DNA of 21,547 nt from an uncultured Clostridia bacterium (GCA_947629635.1 CANREO010000006.1:1-21547); one strand, 5' to 3'. Positions 8,289 through 17,320 are shown, counted from the stretch's first letter. Program-made: numbers and translations. The notes: generated from the sequence alone by a model not told the origin.

Positions 8289-8960
8289 TTATCCCCTCTT
8301 TTTGCACATCTTAAGCGCCGATTCAAGCATTTGCTTTCTTTCCATCAATTGTAGCGCCGAATTGTTTTCTTTGAGCGCATTATTTATAAACTCGAGTTCG
8401 CGCTCGGCGCGTTCCGCAAATACTACGTCTCTGTCATAAAATGCGCCGAACAACTGTTGCATTTCGTCCAACTCTTGTTTCCCTCTTTGCGACTTTATGA
8501 CCGTATAGTATTTTCCGCCGCTTTTGACCATCGCGTCATCCACTATCTCTTGCTCTATTTCGCAGAGGATACGGCGCACTTTTTCGGGATGTGTATTGGG
8601 CGAAAGTATATAACTTTCATATCGCTTGCCCTCGTCGTACGCGCTCTTCAGAATCGTAGATATGACGTCGCCTCCGAGTCCGGCAATGATTATGATGTCT
8701 GCCTCTCCGTCGTCTATCGGTTTCAGGCCGTCTCCGAGTCTTGTTTCGGCACGGTTGTTTACTCCGTTTATATAAAACAGTTCTTCTGCTTTTTTAAGAC
8801 TGGGCGCGCTTATGTCGGTGGCTATCACGCGTTTGGCTCTATCCGTGCTTATGAGATAGTAGCCGAGTTTTCCGTGATCGCACCCGACATCCGCTACGGA
8901 GCCTCCGCGCACAAGCGCGGCAATATGCATTAGCCTACTGTCCAGTCTTATCGGCATCAT
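8289..8960 (-). CDS. trmK: tRNA (adenine-22-N1)-methyltransferase TrmK
   Basis: A 223-residue SAM-dependent methyltransferase that modifies A22 of tRNAs, mostly Ser and Tyr types in Bacillus. The SAM-binding motif DVGCDHGKLGYYL is at about residues 24-36, then ATDIS (motif II), DGLKP and IIAGLGGDVI, a conserved TrmK block. The C-terminal 70 residues form the expected helical coiled-coil extension. It starts with two adjacent ATG codons overlapping the rpoD stop, so translation is coupled to sigma-A; the order rpoD-trmK matches Bacillus sigA-yqfN. Confidence 0.92.
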   Translation of the reverse strand: MMPIRLDSRLMHIAALVRGGSVADVGCDHGKLGYYLISTDRAKRVIATDISAPSLKKAEELFYINGVNNRAETRLGDGLKPIDDGEADIIIIAGLGGDVISTILKSAYDEGKRYESYILSPNTHPEKVRRILCEIEQEIVDDAMVKSGGKYYTVIKSQRGKQELDEMQQLFGAFYDRDVVFAERAERELEFINNALKENNSALQLMERKQMLESALKMCKKRG

Positions 8961-10000
8961 TCAAAATCCTTGAGTTTCTTCAGTCTGTTCGGGTGGCGCA
9001 ACTTGCGCAAAGCCTTTGCTTCTATTTGGCGTATACGCTCACGCGTGACGTTGAATTCCTTGCCGACCTCTTCAAGGGTACGCGGATGACTGTCGTCGAG
9101 GCCATATCTCAGACGCAACACTTTTTCTTCGCGCGGAGTCAATGTATTTAGCACCTGAATAAGCTGCTCTTTCAACATATTGCTCTCTGCGACGTCGCTC
9201 GGGGAGAGCGCAGTATTGTCCTCAATGAAATCGCGAAGTTGGCTGTCCTCCTCTTCACCGATAGGCGTCTCGAGCGAAACGGGATCTTGCGCAATTTTTT
9301 GGATCTCGCGCACGCGCTCCTCGGGAACGTTGAGATATTCGGCTATTTCTTCGGGAGAGGGCTCTCTTCCCAGTTTTTGCAACAGTTGTCTGGTTGCGCG
9401 CACCTGCTTATTTATGGTCTCAACCATATGTACGGGGATGCGGATCGTCCTTGCCTGGTCGGCTATGGCGCGCGTTATTGCTTGCCTTATCCACCACGTC
9501 GCATATGTGGAAAATTTGAAGCCTTTTGTATAATCGAACTTTTCAACAGCCTTCATAAGCCCGAGGTTGCCCTCTTGTATGAGATCCAAAAACTGCATGC
9601 CTCTGCCGACGTATCTCTTTGCGATGGATACAACCAAGCGCAAATTAGCCTCGCTCAGTATCCCCTTGGCCTCTTCGTCGCCTTCTTCCATACGCTTTGC
9701 CAGTTCGATCTCCTGCTCGGCAGTGAGAAGGGGTACTTTGCCTATTTCTTTTAGGTAAATTTTTACCGAATCGTCGATGGAACTGTCTATTATCTTATCA
9801 AGTTCTACGTCGTCCTCTTGCGGTTCTTCCACCTTGATATTTGCGTTGTTGAGAGCGTCAAACACCACCTCCATGTCTTCTGCCGTGGCGTTTAAGTGCT
9901 CCAGTTTAGCCATGATCTCGTCCTCGCGCACGGAACCCTTGTCCTTACATGCGGCGATTATCTTTTCGATTTCCGCTTTCAATAATTGATCTCTGTCCAT
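8957..10000 (-). CDS. rpoD: RNA polymerase primary sigma factor (sigma-A/RpoD)
   Basis: A 347-residue sigma-70 family housekeeping factor that directs RNA polymerase to -10/-35 promoters such as those seen in this window. A short N-terminal domain (1-60) is followed by an acidic linker (EEPQEDDVELD), region 1.2 (DSVKIYLKEIGKVPLL), region 2 with NLRLVVSIAKRYVGRG, DLIQEGNLGLMKAVEKFD and FSTYATWWIRQAI (-10 recognition), region 3, and region 4 with RLRYGLDD and TRERIRQIEAKALRKLRHP (-35 helix-turn-helix). The length is normal for Bacillota sigma-A. Start ATG 10000 has a GGAGGAG site and lies inside the last 22 bp of dnaG. Confidence 0.97.
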   Translation of the reverse strand: MDRDQLLKAEIEKIIAACKDKGSVREDEIMAKLEHLNATAEDMEVVFDALNNANIKVEEPQEDDVELDKIIDSSIDDSVKIYLKEIGKVPLLTAEQEIELAKRMEEGDEEAKGILSEANLRLVVSIAKRYVGRGMQFLDLIQEGNLGLMKAVEKFDYTKGFKFSTYATWWIRQAITRAIADQARTIRIPVHMVETINKQVRATRQLLQKLGREPSPEEIAEYLNVPEERVREIQKIAQDPVSLETPIGEEEDSQLRDFIEDNTALSPSDVAESNMLKEQLIQVLNTLTPREEKVLRLRYGLDDSHPRTLEEVGKEFNVTRERIRQIEAKALRKLRHPNRLKKLKDFE

Positions 10001-11796
10001 TTCTCCTCCTCGCTTAAAAGCTTGTCGCTCAATTGCACGGATTTATATTTCTTTTGAATTTCTGTGATTTTCAGCAAGATATCCCTTCTTTGGGCAGGGT
10101 CGCCTATCGACGCGTATTTCTTTTTCAATTCTTCTAGCTTTGCGTCCAGATAGGCGTTTGCCAGTATCGTCAAACACGCTTCATAATGCAATTTATCTTG
10201 CTGTTCGTCCGCAAGCTCCGTCTCCGCGTCCAGGATTTTGTCGACCTCTTCAGATGAGATATCGTCATACATAATGCCCACGTTGAAATTGCCCTTGGGT
10301 CTGGTCTTGGCATATTTGACTATCTCTCTGTGCACATCCTCCGCAAACCAATGCTCGCTGATCACGTCAAGATCGACATATGGCGCGTCAGTCATAATAC
10401 GATTGAGCGCAAAGCGCGCGGCGCGCAAATATTTATCCGCTTTCTTCGCCGGCTCATCATGCTTTATAGGCGTCACCGTCTGCAATTGCTCCGTTTGTGC
10501 GTATATTGTCTCCTTGGATACTCCGCTGTTTTTGGACACAATCGAGCAATAAACTTCTCTTTCGGCCGGATCATCTATCGTTTTAAGCACTTTCCCTGCC
10601 GCTTTGACGTATTTTGCGCGCCCATCGACGGTATTTAGATCATATGCGTCTTCGCAAAGTTTAAGCTTGTATTCCAAAATCGGAAGCGCCGCGGCAACGC
10701 GCTCCGAAAAGCCCTCTTTGCCCTTTTCGCGCACAGTCTCATCCGGATCCTTGCCGTCCTCAAGCGAAACTACCATGACTTCTACTCCGCTTGCGGCAAT
10801 TGCGTCTATATTTTTTACGGTGGCGTTTCTCCCCGCTCTGTCGCCGTCATAACACACGTACACTCTGTCCGTAATGCGCTTCAATTCTCTTATCTGTCCG
10901 TCGGCAAGCGCCGTGCCCATGCCGGCCACCGCGTTGCGTATACCTACGGCGCCCAGGGATATTACATCCATATATCCCTCTACAAGCAGAAGCTCTCGCT
11001 GAGCAAGCGCCTTGAGATCTCTGTCATGCTTTATAAAATTGACTCCGTAAACAATGCGGCCTTTGTCGAAAAGTTGAGTGTTTGTCGAATTTATATATTT
11101 GCCAATATTGTCTCTCTTAAGTTCTTCGGGCCGATATATCCTGCCGCCGAAAGCCACTACCTCATTCATGCCGTTGATGATAGGCACGATTATGCGATGC
11201 GCGAAAGCGTCTTGAGGATTGGTCGTGCTCGCTATTATTCCGCACGCCTTTAAATCGTCAAGTTTATATCCCTTACGCCTCAGATATCCCGGCAAAACGT
11301 CGGCGTCCAGCGCCAGTCCCATCCCGTACATCTTAGCAACATCGTCGTTGATGCCGCGTCCCATCAAATATTCTCTCGCCGCCTTGCCCTTATCTTCGTC
11401 AAGCAAATTGTTGCGATAATGCCTAGCGGCATCTTTCATAAGCTGCTTCAACACTTCCTTATACTCTTTCTTTTCGGTATAATGGGGGTCGAATTTCAAC
11501 TCGGGAAGAGGGAGGCCGACCTTGTCGGCGAGATATTTCACCGCGTCGACGAAACTAAGCGACTCTATTTCCATGATAAATTTTACGACATCGCCGCTGG
11601 CGCCGCAACCAAAGCAATGATAAAATCCGGAAGATTGATTTACGCAAAAAGACGGCGTTTTTTCATTGTGAAAAGGGCAACAACCAAAATATCTGCCCCC
11701 TTTTTTCTGCAAAGGCACATATTGCGATATGATCTCCACAATATCGCATTTATATTTCAATTCCTCCATAAATTCGGGAGTAAATCCTTGACCCAC
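9979..11796 (-). CDS. dnaG: DNA primase
   Basis: DnaG makes RNA primers for DNA replication together with the DnaB helicase. GTG 11796 is chosen as start: it gives VGQGFTPEFMEELKYKCDIVEII, has AGAGGG seven bases upstream, and yields 605 residues, the usual length. The frame stays open to a TTG at 11877, but those 27 residues do not look like primase. Visible parts: the CHC2 zinc finger (CPFHNEKTPSF then FHCFGCGASGD-type cysteines), the RNA polymerase core with FGGRIY and KYINS, the Toprim motifs LLVEGYMD and YDGDRAGRNA, and a C-terminal helicase-binding domain of low conservation. It is first in the dnaG-rpoD operon. Confidence 0.95.
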   Translation of the reverse strand: MGQGFTPEFMEELKYKCDIVEIISQYVPLQKKGGRYFGCCPFHNEKTPSFCVNQSSGFYHCFGCGASGDVVKFIMEIESLSFVDAVKYLADKVGLPLPELKFDPHYTEKKEYKEVLKQLMKDAARHYRNNLLDEDKGKAAREYLMGRGINDDVAKMYGMGLALDADVLPGYLRRKGYKLDDLKACGIIASTTNPQDAFAHRIIVPIINGMNEVVAFGGRIYRPEELKRDNIGKYINSTNTQLFDKGRIVYGVNFIKHDRDLKALAQRELLLVEGYMDVISLGAVGIRNAVAGMGTALADGQIRELKRITDRVYVCYDGDRAGRNATVKNIDAIAASGVEVMVVSLEDGKDPDETVREKGKEGFSERVAAALPILEYKLKLCEDAYDLNTVDGRAKYVKAAGKVLKTIDDPAEREVYCSIVSKNSGVSKETIYAQTEQLQTVTPIKHDEPAKKADKYLRAARFALNRIMTDAPYVDLDVISEHWFAEDVHREIVKYAKTRPKGNFNVGIMYDDISSEEVDKILDAETELADEQQDKLHYEACLTILANAYLDAKLEELKKKYASIGDPAQRRDILLKITEIQKKYKSVQLSDKLLSEEEKWTEINY

Positions 11797-11885
11797 GTCC
11801 GCCCTCTTTGTATATGGATACAAACAATATCGATATATATATTGCTTATCAATAAATATATACGTGACTTTCGGCAAAAATCCTA

Positions 11886-11914
11886 AATTTATTATTTTAT
11901 GTTTTACGCGTCAA
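11886..11914 (-). promoter_or_regulatory. Possible promoter of the dnaG-rpoD operon
   Basis: On the - strand, TTGACG (11914-11909) and TAAATT (11891-11886) are separated by 17 bp. The -10 box is poor, and the surrounding AT-rich DNA offers other choices, so this is only a candidate. Confidence 0.35.
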
Positions 11915-12173
11915 AAACGTGACTCTCAAAACTTCGCCGTCTTTTTGCGAATGAACAAAATTTATTTTTCTTTGAGTATAATTTGATTTTATCGCTTAAA
12001 AACCGAACGTAAAAATCGAAAATCCGTATTTATTAAGATTTGTAAAAATTTATAATTATAACCGAAATTATCGATTTTATGCGCAATTTATGCATTAAAC
12101 TGTATTTTTATTTAAATTTATTCATGGAATATAAAATTTACAAAAATTTTTTCATTTTTTTGCGCAAATCGTT
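11915..12173. other. AT-rich spacer between divergent dnaG and glnN
   Basis: About 260 bp of very AT-rich DNA between the start regions of two divergent genes. No open frame with a ribosome site, no long hairpin and no riboswitch-like conserved core was seen. It probably holds regulatory sites for glnN, but no recognisable operator stands out. Confidence 0.5.
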
Positions 12174-12201
12174 TTGCATTTTTTTTACAGAAGCATATAA
12201 T
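12174..12201 (+). promoter_or_regulatory. Promoter of glnN
   Basis: TTGCAT (12174-12179) and TATAAT (12196-12201) are separated by 16 bp, 35 bp before the ATG. The -35 region lies in a T-rich tract. No sigma-54 type site is seen. Confidence 0.65.
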
Positions 12202-12235
12202 ATGGACTGTAAAAAAATTATAGGAGCACACCATT

Positions 12236-14317
12236 ATGATGATGTCGGATCTGTACGGTAGCATGGTCTTCGATGACAGAGCGATGGCAAAACGCCTGCC
12301 GAGAGAGACATACAGGGAATTGAGGCACTGCTGTGAAAACGATTTGCCCCTTTCTTTGGACACTGCAAACGTAATTGCAAACGCCATGAAGGATTGGGCT
12401 GTGGAAAAGGGCGTGACGCACTTTACGCATTGGTTCCAACCGCTCACGGGCATTACCGCCGAAAAGCATGACAGTTTTATTGCTCCCACAAACTCCGGCG
12501 GCGTAATAATGGAGCTAAGCGGCAAGGAGCTTATAAAGGGCGAGCCCGACGCAAGTTCTTTTCCCAGCGGCGGCCTTCGCAGCACCTTCGAGGCAAGAGG
12601 TTATACCGCATGGGATCCGACTTCATACGCTTTTATAAAGGACGGGATTTTGTGCATTCCGACGGCATTTTGCAGCTATAACGGCGACGCTCTCGACAAA
12701 AAGACCCCCCTGCTTCGCTCCATGGAGGCGCTGAACAGACAAGGCTTAAGACTTTTGCATCTGTTTGGCAGAAAAACCGAGCGCCTCAATATGACGGTAG
12801 GCCCCGAACAGGAATATTTTTTGATAGAGCAATCGGTTTTTGAAAAGCGCAAGGATCTGTTTTATACCGGAAGGACGCTTTTCGGAGCGCGCCCTCCAAA
12901 GGGTCAGGAACTTGACGACCATTACTTCGGCGCGATCAAACCGAAAGTAGTCAAGTTTATGAAAGAACTTGACGAAGAGCTTTGGAAGGTGGGTATACTT
13001 GCAAAAACCAAACACAACGAGGTCGCTCCCGGCCAACACGAATTTGCCCCGATATATACGACAGTCAACGTCGCGTCAGACCAAAATCAGTTGACAATGG
13101 AAATCATGAAAAAGGTGGCGGCAAAGCACGGAATGACTTGCCTTTTGCATGAAAAGCCGTTTGACGGCGTAAACGGTAGCGGTAAACATAACAATTGGTC
13201 TCTGTGCACCAATTTCGGGCACAACTTGTTCGAGCCGGGCAAAAGCCCTCAGGACAATGCTCAATTTTTATTGATCGTCGCAGCGGTCATAGCTGCCGTA
13301 GACGAGCATCAGGACCTGTTGCGCATATCCGTAGCGTCCGCCGGCAACGACCATAGGTTGGGCGCGAACGAGGCTCCCCCGGCAATCGTAAGCATGTATT
13401 TGGGCGACGAGATCACGGGAATATTGCAAGCGATCGCAGACGGTAGAGAATATTCCCGTCGCGCGAAATGCGACGTAAAAATCGGCGTCCACGTTCTACC
13501 CAAATTCGCCATGGACTCCGCCGACCGCAATCGTACGTCACCGTTTGCATTTACGGGCAACAAGTTCGAATTCCGCATGCCGGGCTCCTCTCAATCTATC
13601 GCGAGCGTCAATTTTGTGCTCAATACGATCATGGCGGAACAATTTCAAAAGTTTGCGGATGAGCTTGAAAAGGCAGACGACTTCAACGCATGCATCACAA
13701 ATATCATAAAACGCGTGATGCACGAGCACGGCAAGATCATCTTCAACGGCAATAATTATTCCGAAGAGTGGGTGGAGGAGGCGAAGCGCAGAGGCTTGCT
13801 CAATCTGCCGTCCACAATCGACGCGCTACCCTTGCTTACGTCTCCTAAAAATATCGAATTATTTACCTCGCAAGGCGTCTTTACCGAAGCAGAGCTACGC
13901 TCCAGACAGGAAATCTACATTGAAAACTATTGCCGCATGCTGCATATAGAAGCTATGACGATGATTGATATGGCAAAAATGGAGATAATTCCGGCAGCGA
14001 TAAATTATAAGGGAGATGTGGCAAAGGCAGCAAAAAATGCCGCTGCTATCCATTTGCCTGCAGATGACGAATGCGAGATAGTAAAAGACCTGGCGGCGTT
14101 GATCCACAATGCGCGACAAGGAGTACAGACACTGGAAAAAGCCGTGGAAAAAGCGCATAAGCTCGGCGACAACCGATTGGGCGGCGAATGCTATCGCGAC
14201 GAAGTCATTCCGGCAATGGCGGCGCTGCGCAAGACTTGCGACGAGATGGAACTCAACGTAGCCAAATCCTATTGGCCTATGCCGACTTACGGCGACGTGC
14301 TATTCAGCGTGCATTGA
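12236..14317 (+). CDS. glnN: Glutamine synthetase type III
   Basis: GSIII makes glutamine from glutamate, ammonia and ATP and is common in Bacteroidota and Clostridia. The 693-residue length is typical of the type (types I and II are 350-480). Recognisable blocks are SFPSGGLRSTFEARGYTAWD, GPEQEYFLI (metal-binding Glu), KHNEVAPGQHEFAP, HEKPFDGVNGSGKHNNWSL (ammonium/ATP site), AGNDHRLGANEAPPA, NRTSPFAFTGNKFEFRMPGS and the long helical C-terminal region specific to GSIII. It starts at one of three consecutive ATG codons, nine bases after an AGGAG site. It has its own promoter and terminator and no neighbouring amt or glnB gene. Cytoplasmic, forms dodecamers in studied members. Confidence 0.97.
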   Translation: MMMSDLYGSMVFDDRAMAKRLPRETYRELRHCCENDLPLSLDTANVIANAMKDWAVEKGVTHFTHWFQPLTGITAEKHDSFIAPTNSGGVIMELSGKELIKGEPDASSFPSGGLRSTFEARGYTAWDPTSYAFIKDGILCIPTAFCSYNGDALDKKTPLLRSMEALNRQGLRLLHLFGRKTERLNMTVGPEQEYFLIEQSVFEKRKDLFYTGRTLFGARPPKGQELDDHYFGAIKPKVVKFMKELDEELWKVGILAKTKHNEVAPGQHEFAPIYTTVNVASDQNQLTMEIMKKVAAKHGMTCLLHEKPFDGVNGSGKHNNWSLCTNFGHNLFEPGKSPQDNAQFLLIVAAVIAAVDEHQDLLRISVASAGNDHRLGANEAPPAIVSMYLGDEITGILQAIADGREYSRRAKCDVKIGVHVLPKFAMDSADRNRTSPFAFTGNKFEFRMPGSSQSIASVNFVLNTIMAEQFQKFADELEKADDFNACITNIIKRVMHEHGKIIFNGNNYSEEWVEEAKRRGLLNLPSTIDALPLLTSPKNIELFTSQGVFTEAELRSRQEIYIENYCRMLHIEAMTMIDMAKMEIIPAAINYKGDVAKAAKNAAAIHLPADDECEIVKDLAALIHNARQGVQTLEKAVEKAHKLGDNRLGGECYRDEVIPAMAALRKTCDEMELNVAKSYWPMPTYGDVLFSVH

Positions 14318-14327
14318 TTATTTACGA

Positions 14328-14354
14328 GGAGCGCCGAAAGGCGCTCCGTTTTTT
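14328..14354 (+). terminator. Terminator of glnN
   Basis: A perfect 8-bp GC-rich stem (GGAGCGCC/GGCGCTCC) with GAAA loop, followed by G and six T, starting ten bases after the stop codon. Confidence 0.92.
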
Positions 14355-14393
14355 CGCTCGATAATCATAAAATCCCTTTTATTTAAACATATA

Positions 14394-14422
14394 TTGACAA
14401 AATGTAAATTTCTAAATATAAT
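14394..14422 (+). promoter_or_regulatory. Consensus sigma-A promoter of the zinc-ribbon membrane protein
   Basis: Both boxes are perfect: TTGACA (14394-14399), 17 bp, TATAAT (14417-14422). This is the strongest promoter in the window by sequence, 28 bp before the ATG of a small gene. Confidence 0.88.
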
Positions 14423-14450
14423 TTAGAAAAAAAGAAGGTAATTATTATTT

Positions 14451-14798
14451 ATGTATTGCAATAAATGCGGCACTGAAATCCCGGATAGCGCGTCATTTTG
14501 CCCCACTTGTGGATTTCCCGTCAAAAATCAAACGCAGGATACAGCACAAGCGCCCCAAACCTCCAATGGAGAAAACACTTTGGCAATTGTAGGCTTTATA
14601 CTCTCTTTCTTCTTTGCGATCATAGGATTGATCGTTTCTGCGGTTGCGTTGCACAAGGCCAAAACCGTATATAACGGAAGGGGAAAAGGGCTTGCGATCG
14701 CCGGAATCGTTATCGGCTCCATCGAGACAATCGTCATCGTTTTGCTTGTCCTATTTTATGTTTCGTTTTTTGCCACATTATTTTCCGCTATCGCATAG
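14451..14798 (+). CDS. Small membrane protein with N-terminal zinc ribbon and DUF4190-like domain
   Basis: A 115-residue protein starting at ATG 14451 after AGAAGG. Residues 1-22 form a zinc ribbon (Cys3, Cys6, Cys17, Cys20; YCNKCGTEIP and FCPTCGFPV). A Gln/Thr-rich linker leads to two hydrophobic segments (about 43-67 and 77-112) joined by a basic loop with GRGKGLAIAGIVIG, the pattern of DUF4190 proteins. The function is unknown; the ribbon is likely cytoplasmic and the helices sit in the membrane. It stands alone between a consensus promoter and a terminator, suggesting strong expression. Its stop is TAG, which shows that TAG terminates in this genome. Confidence 0.82.
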   Translation: MYCNKCGTEIPDSASFCPTCGFPVKNQTQDTAQAPQTSNGENTLAIVGFILSFFFAIIGLIVSAVALHKAKTVYNGRGKGLAIAGIVIGSIETIVIVLLVLFYVSFFATLFSAIA

Positions 14799-14830
14799 AG
14801 ATTAATATATTTGAATAGTCGATAAAAAAA

Positions 14831-14852
14831 CAGGCGTGGGATCCAACGCCTG
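14831..14852. terminator. Bidirectional terminator between the zinc-ribbon gene and the transketolase genes
   Basis: A 7-bp stem CAGGCGT/ACGCCTG with an 8-nt loop. T-rich tails lie on both sides (seven T on the - strand, ATTTTTAT on the + strand), fitting the convergent genes on either side. Confidence 0.85.
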
Positions 14853-14873
14853 ATTTTTATATTTTTTTTAGAT

Positions 14874-15812
14874 CTACTTTACGGAAATTACGTCTTTTGC
14901 CGCCTCGTACACGTCCTTTGCCGTGATGCCGTATACCTCGCTTAAATACGCGTTTTTGCCGACCTGTCCGAACTCGTCTTTTATGCCGACAAGTCTCATG
15001 GGCACCGGGTGCTCGCGAACTATGACTTCCGCGACCGCGCTGCCCAAACCACCGTATATATTATGATTTTCACATGTGACGATAGCGCCCGTCCTTTCCG
15101 CCGCCGCGCGCAGCGCGTCGACATCAACGGGTTTCCAAGTATGCATATTCAATACGCGCGCGCTGAAACCGTCTGCATGCAAAGCCTCCGCTGCCTGTAA
15201 AGCTCTTTCAACCATAATACCGCTTGCGACAAGCGTTACGTCATCTCCGTCGGCAAGCATATTGGCCTTGCCAAGCTTAAAGTCCAAACTCTCGTCATAT
15301 ATTTTTGCAGCTTTTTTGCGGAACATGCGCACATACACAGCCCCGTCATGGTCTATGATCTGGGGCAACGCCTTTTGCATCATCGTAGCGTCCGTGGGCT
15401 CGAAACATATCATCTTGGGCACCGCTCTCATCAGCGCCATATCCTCAAAAGGCATATGTGTGCCTCCGTTTGCTTCGGCAGCAACGCCCGGCTCGCTTCC
15501 TATGATCTTGACGTTGAGTCCGCTATATGCTACGGAAATAAATATCTGGTCATAACATCTGCGCGTCGCAAAAGGAGCAAAACTATAAGCAAAGGGTATC
15601 TTGCCCATAGTCGCCATTCCGGCGGCCATGCCTATAAGATTTTGCTCGGCGATCCCGACATTGAAAAATCTGTCGGGAAACGCTTCCTTAAAACACTTTG
15701 TGGCGTGGCAACTCATGAGGTCCGCGTCCAATACGACGATACGGTCGTCGGATTTTGCGGCTTCAACCAGCGCGCTTGCGAGCGTCTGTCTTATTTCTCT
15801 ATCGTCCGTCAT
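14874..15812 (-). CDS. Transketolase, C-terminal subunit
   Basis: A 312-residue protein equal to the pyrimidine-binding and C-terminal domains of transketolase, which moves two-carbon units between sugar phosphates in the pentose phosphate pathway. FNVGIAEQNLIGMAAGMA carries the conserved Glu that activates thiamine diphosphate; GGTHMPFEDMALMRAVP and the C-terminal domain (VARVLNMHTWKPVD-like ARVLNMHTWKP, then VTCENHNIYGGLGSAVAE) follow. Its ATG overlaps the stop of the N-terminal subunit, so the two halves are coupled, as in many Clostridia and archaea. Stop codon TAG. A DXS role is less likely, since dxs is a single longer chain. Confidence 0.93.
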   Translation of the reverse strand: MTDDREIRQTLASALVEAAKSDDRIVVLDADLMSCHATKCFKEAFPDRFFNVGIAEQNLIGMAAGMATMGKIPFAYSFAPFATRRCYDQIFISVAYSGLNVKIIGSEPGVAAEANGGTHMPFEDMALMRAVPKMICFEPTDATMMQKALPQIIDHDGAVYVRMFRKKAAKIYDESLDFKLGKANMLADGDDVTLVASGIMVERALQAAEALHADGFSARVLNMHTWKPVDVDALRAAAERTGAIVTCENHNIYGGLGSAVAEVIVREHPVPMRLVGIKDEFGQVGKNAYLSEVYGITAKDVYEAAKDVISVK

Positions 15813-16627
15813 GCTTTCCTCCCCGTCTCATTGCGCCACATTTCCTCGGTGATGGTCATACTATGGCAATTTGACGCCTCTTCCGCGAAGCGCGCGCCTT
15901 TCCCCTTTACGGTATTCAGCACGATCATATTCGCCCTGTCGGACGCCTTCGCCCTATCGATTGCGTCGGAAATGGCTTCGAGGTCATGTCCGTCTATATC
16001 CTGCACGTAAAAGCCGAAAGATCTCCACTTGTCCGCGGCCGGAGCAAGATCGTTTATATCCTTCAAAGCGCCATCCAATTGCATTTTGTTGTAATCAAGT
16101 AAAACGATCAAATTGTTAAGTTTATGGGAACCCGCGTACATACTAGCCTCCCATATTTGACCCTCTTGGCTCTCGCCGTCGCCGATAATACAATAGATAG
16201 TAGCCGGATTGCCGTCGAGTTTCGCAGCGGCAGCCATGCCCACCGCAACGGACAATCCCTGTCCCAAAGAACCTGCCGTCATATCTATGCCGGGAGTTTT
16301 GTTCATGTCGCAATGCGAAGGAAGATTTGTGCCGTTGAGATTTAGCGTATGCAACCACTCTCTCGGAAAATAACCCAAATCCGCAAGTACGGCGTACATT
16401 GCCGGACCGGCGTGTCCCTTGGACATGATGATTCTGTCCCTATCCTTTTTGCGAGGATTTTTAGGATCCAAATTTTTTGCTTTCGAATAATAAATGACCG
16501 TCAAAGCGTCCATGACGGACATCACTCCGCCGATGTGTCCCACGCCGAAAGTGCCGATCGTTTCGATAGCGTCGTCGCGCAGTTGCCTAGCCTTGGCGGC
16601 CAAAAAATTTAATTTTTCTGCGTCCAT
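15809..16627 (-). CDS. Transketolase, N-terminal subunit
   Basis: A 272-residue protein equal to the thiamine-diphosphate-binding domain. ATG 16627 is chosen because GGAGGAG lies just upstream; a GTG at 16654 is open but precedes the site. Features: GHIGGVMSVMDALTVIYY, DRIIMSKGHAGPAMYAVLA, PGIDMTAGSLGQGLSVAVGMA and the cofactor motif GDGESQEGQIWEA ending in LDYNKMQLDG (GDG...N). Together with the next gene it makes a complete two-subunit enzyme. Confidence 0.94.
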   Translation of the reverse strand: MDAEKLNFLAAKARQLRDDAIETIGTFGVGHIGGVMSVMDALTVIYYSKAKNLDPKNPRKKDRDRIIMSKGHAGPAMYAVLADLGYFPREWLHTLNLNGTNLPSHCDMNKTPGIDMTAGSLGQGLSVAVGMAAAAKLDGNPATIYCIIGDGESQEGQIWEASMYAGSHKLNNLIVLLDYNKMQLDGALKDINDLAPAADKWRSFGFYVQDIDGHDLEAISDAIDRAKASDRANMIVLNTVKGKGARFAEEASNCHSMTITEEMWRNETGRKA

Positions 16628-16644
16628 GAACTCCTCCGAAAAAG

Positions 16645-16673
16645 AGTATATCACTCCGCATATAATATTTCAA
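16645..16673 (-). promoter_or_regulatory. Promoter of the transketolase genes
   Basis: On the - strand, TTGAAA (16673-16668) and TATACT (16650-16645) are separated by 17 bp, 18 bp upstream of the ATG. The short leader leaves room for little more than the ribosome site. Confidence 0.6.
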
Positions 16674-16716
16674 GCAAATAGGAAAAGCCGCAAATTATTT
16701 TTTACAAATTTCGACT

Positions 16717-17154
16717 TCAAGCCGCAAGCGCCTGCTTCAACATCTCCTTCAGTTCTGCCTGCCTTTGCTCGGAAAGCGTATTAAAATAGGCGTCCGCAAT
16801 GGCCTTCGCCGTGATAAGCAATTTCAATTCTTTCATCTTGGCAAGCTCGCCGACGGTATAACTTTCACCCACTCTCGCGCCCAGATCCTGCACGATGCAA
16901 AGCGCGCGATATTTCTGCAAACTTACGCCGACTCTCTCGGCCGCCTTCTTGAGTTGCGCCTCGGATATATTGCTCAAAATTGCTTCGCCCGCGATCTCGC
17001 GCTCATAAATCTCTATGATCTGGGGCGTCAAAACGGAGTACAAATCCTTTGCTCTCGCGCATTCGTCGGGCACAAAAGCAAGAGATGCCGTGACGCATAT
17101 CGCGATAGCGGCAATGCAGGAAAAAAGTATCGATTTAAACCTTTTCGTTTGCAT
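16717..17154 (-). CDS. Small secreted helical protein of unknown function
   Basis: A 145-residue protein. ATG 17154 is chosen because GGAGGTGATT, a full match to the 16S anti-Shine-Dalgarno, lies directly before it; the frame is open to a TTG at 17220 without such a site. The N-terminus is a typical signal peptide: basic QTKRFK, hydrophobic ILFSCIAAIAICVTASLAF, then a likely cleavage or anchor site. The mature part is charged and probably all alpha-helical (ISEAQLKKAAERVGVSLQKYRAL, VGELAKMKELKLLITAKAIADAYFNTLSEQRQAELKEML). No family is recognised. It has its own promoter, and there is no clear terminator before the transketolase promoter, so some read-through is possible. Confidence 0.7.
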   Translation of the reverse strand: MQTKRFKSILFSCIAAIAICVTASLAFVPDECARAKDLYSVLTPQIIEIYEREIAGEAILSNISEAQLKKAAERVGVSLQKYRALCIVQDLGARVGESYTVGELAKMKELKLLITAKAIADAYFNTLSEQRQAELKEMLKQALAA

Positions 17155-17236
17155 AATCACCTCCGATATAGCATTGCTCGACATCTCGATTTTATTCCTA
17201 AACAGCACTTGATCTTTCAAAATACACTTATTAAAT

Positions 17237-17266
17237 ATTATATTCGTGCTTATATCTACGCCGCAA
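17237..17266 (-). promoter_or_regulatory. Promoter of the small secreted protein
   Basis: On the - strand, TTGCGG (17266-17261) and a consensus TATAAT (17242-17237) are separated by 18 bp, just downstream of the guaB terminator. Confidence 0.55.
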
Positions 17267-17274
17267 AAATTTCC

Positions 17275-17306
17275 TTAATAAAAAAGGACGGGGAGACCCG
17301 TCCTTT
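17275..17306 (-). terminator. Terminator of guaB
   Basis: A perfect 10-bp stem AAAGGACGGG/CCCGTCCTTT with a 4-nt loop (17283-17306), followed on the - strand by TTATTAAGG-type T-rich sequence. It lies 14 bp beyond the stop codon. Confidence 0.88.
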
Positions 17307-17320
17307 ACATCAGACGTCAA

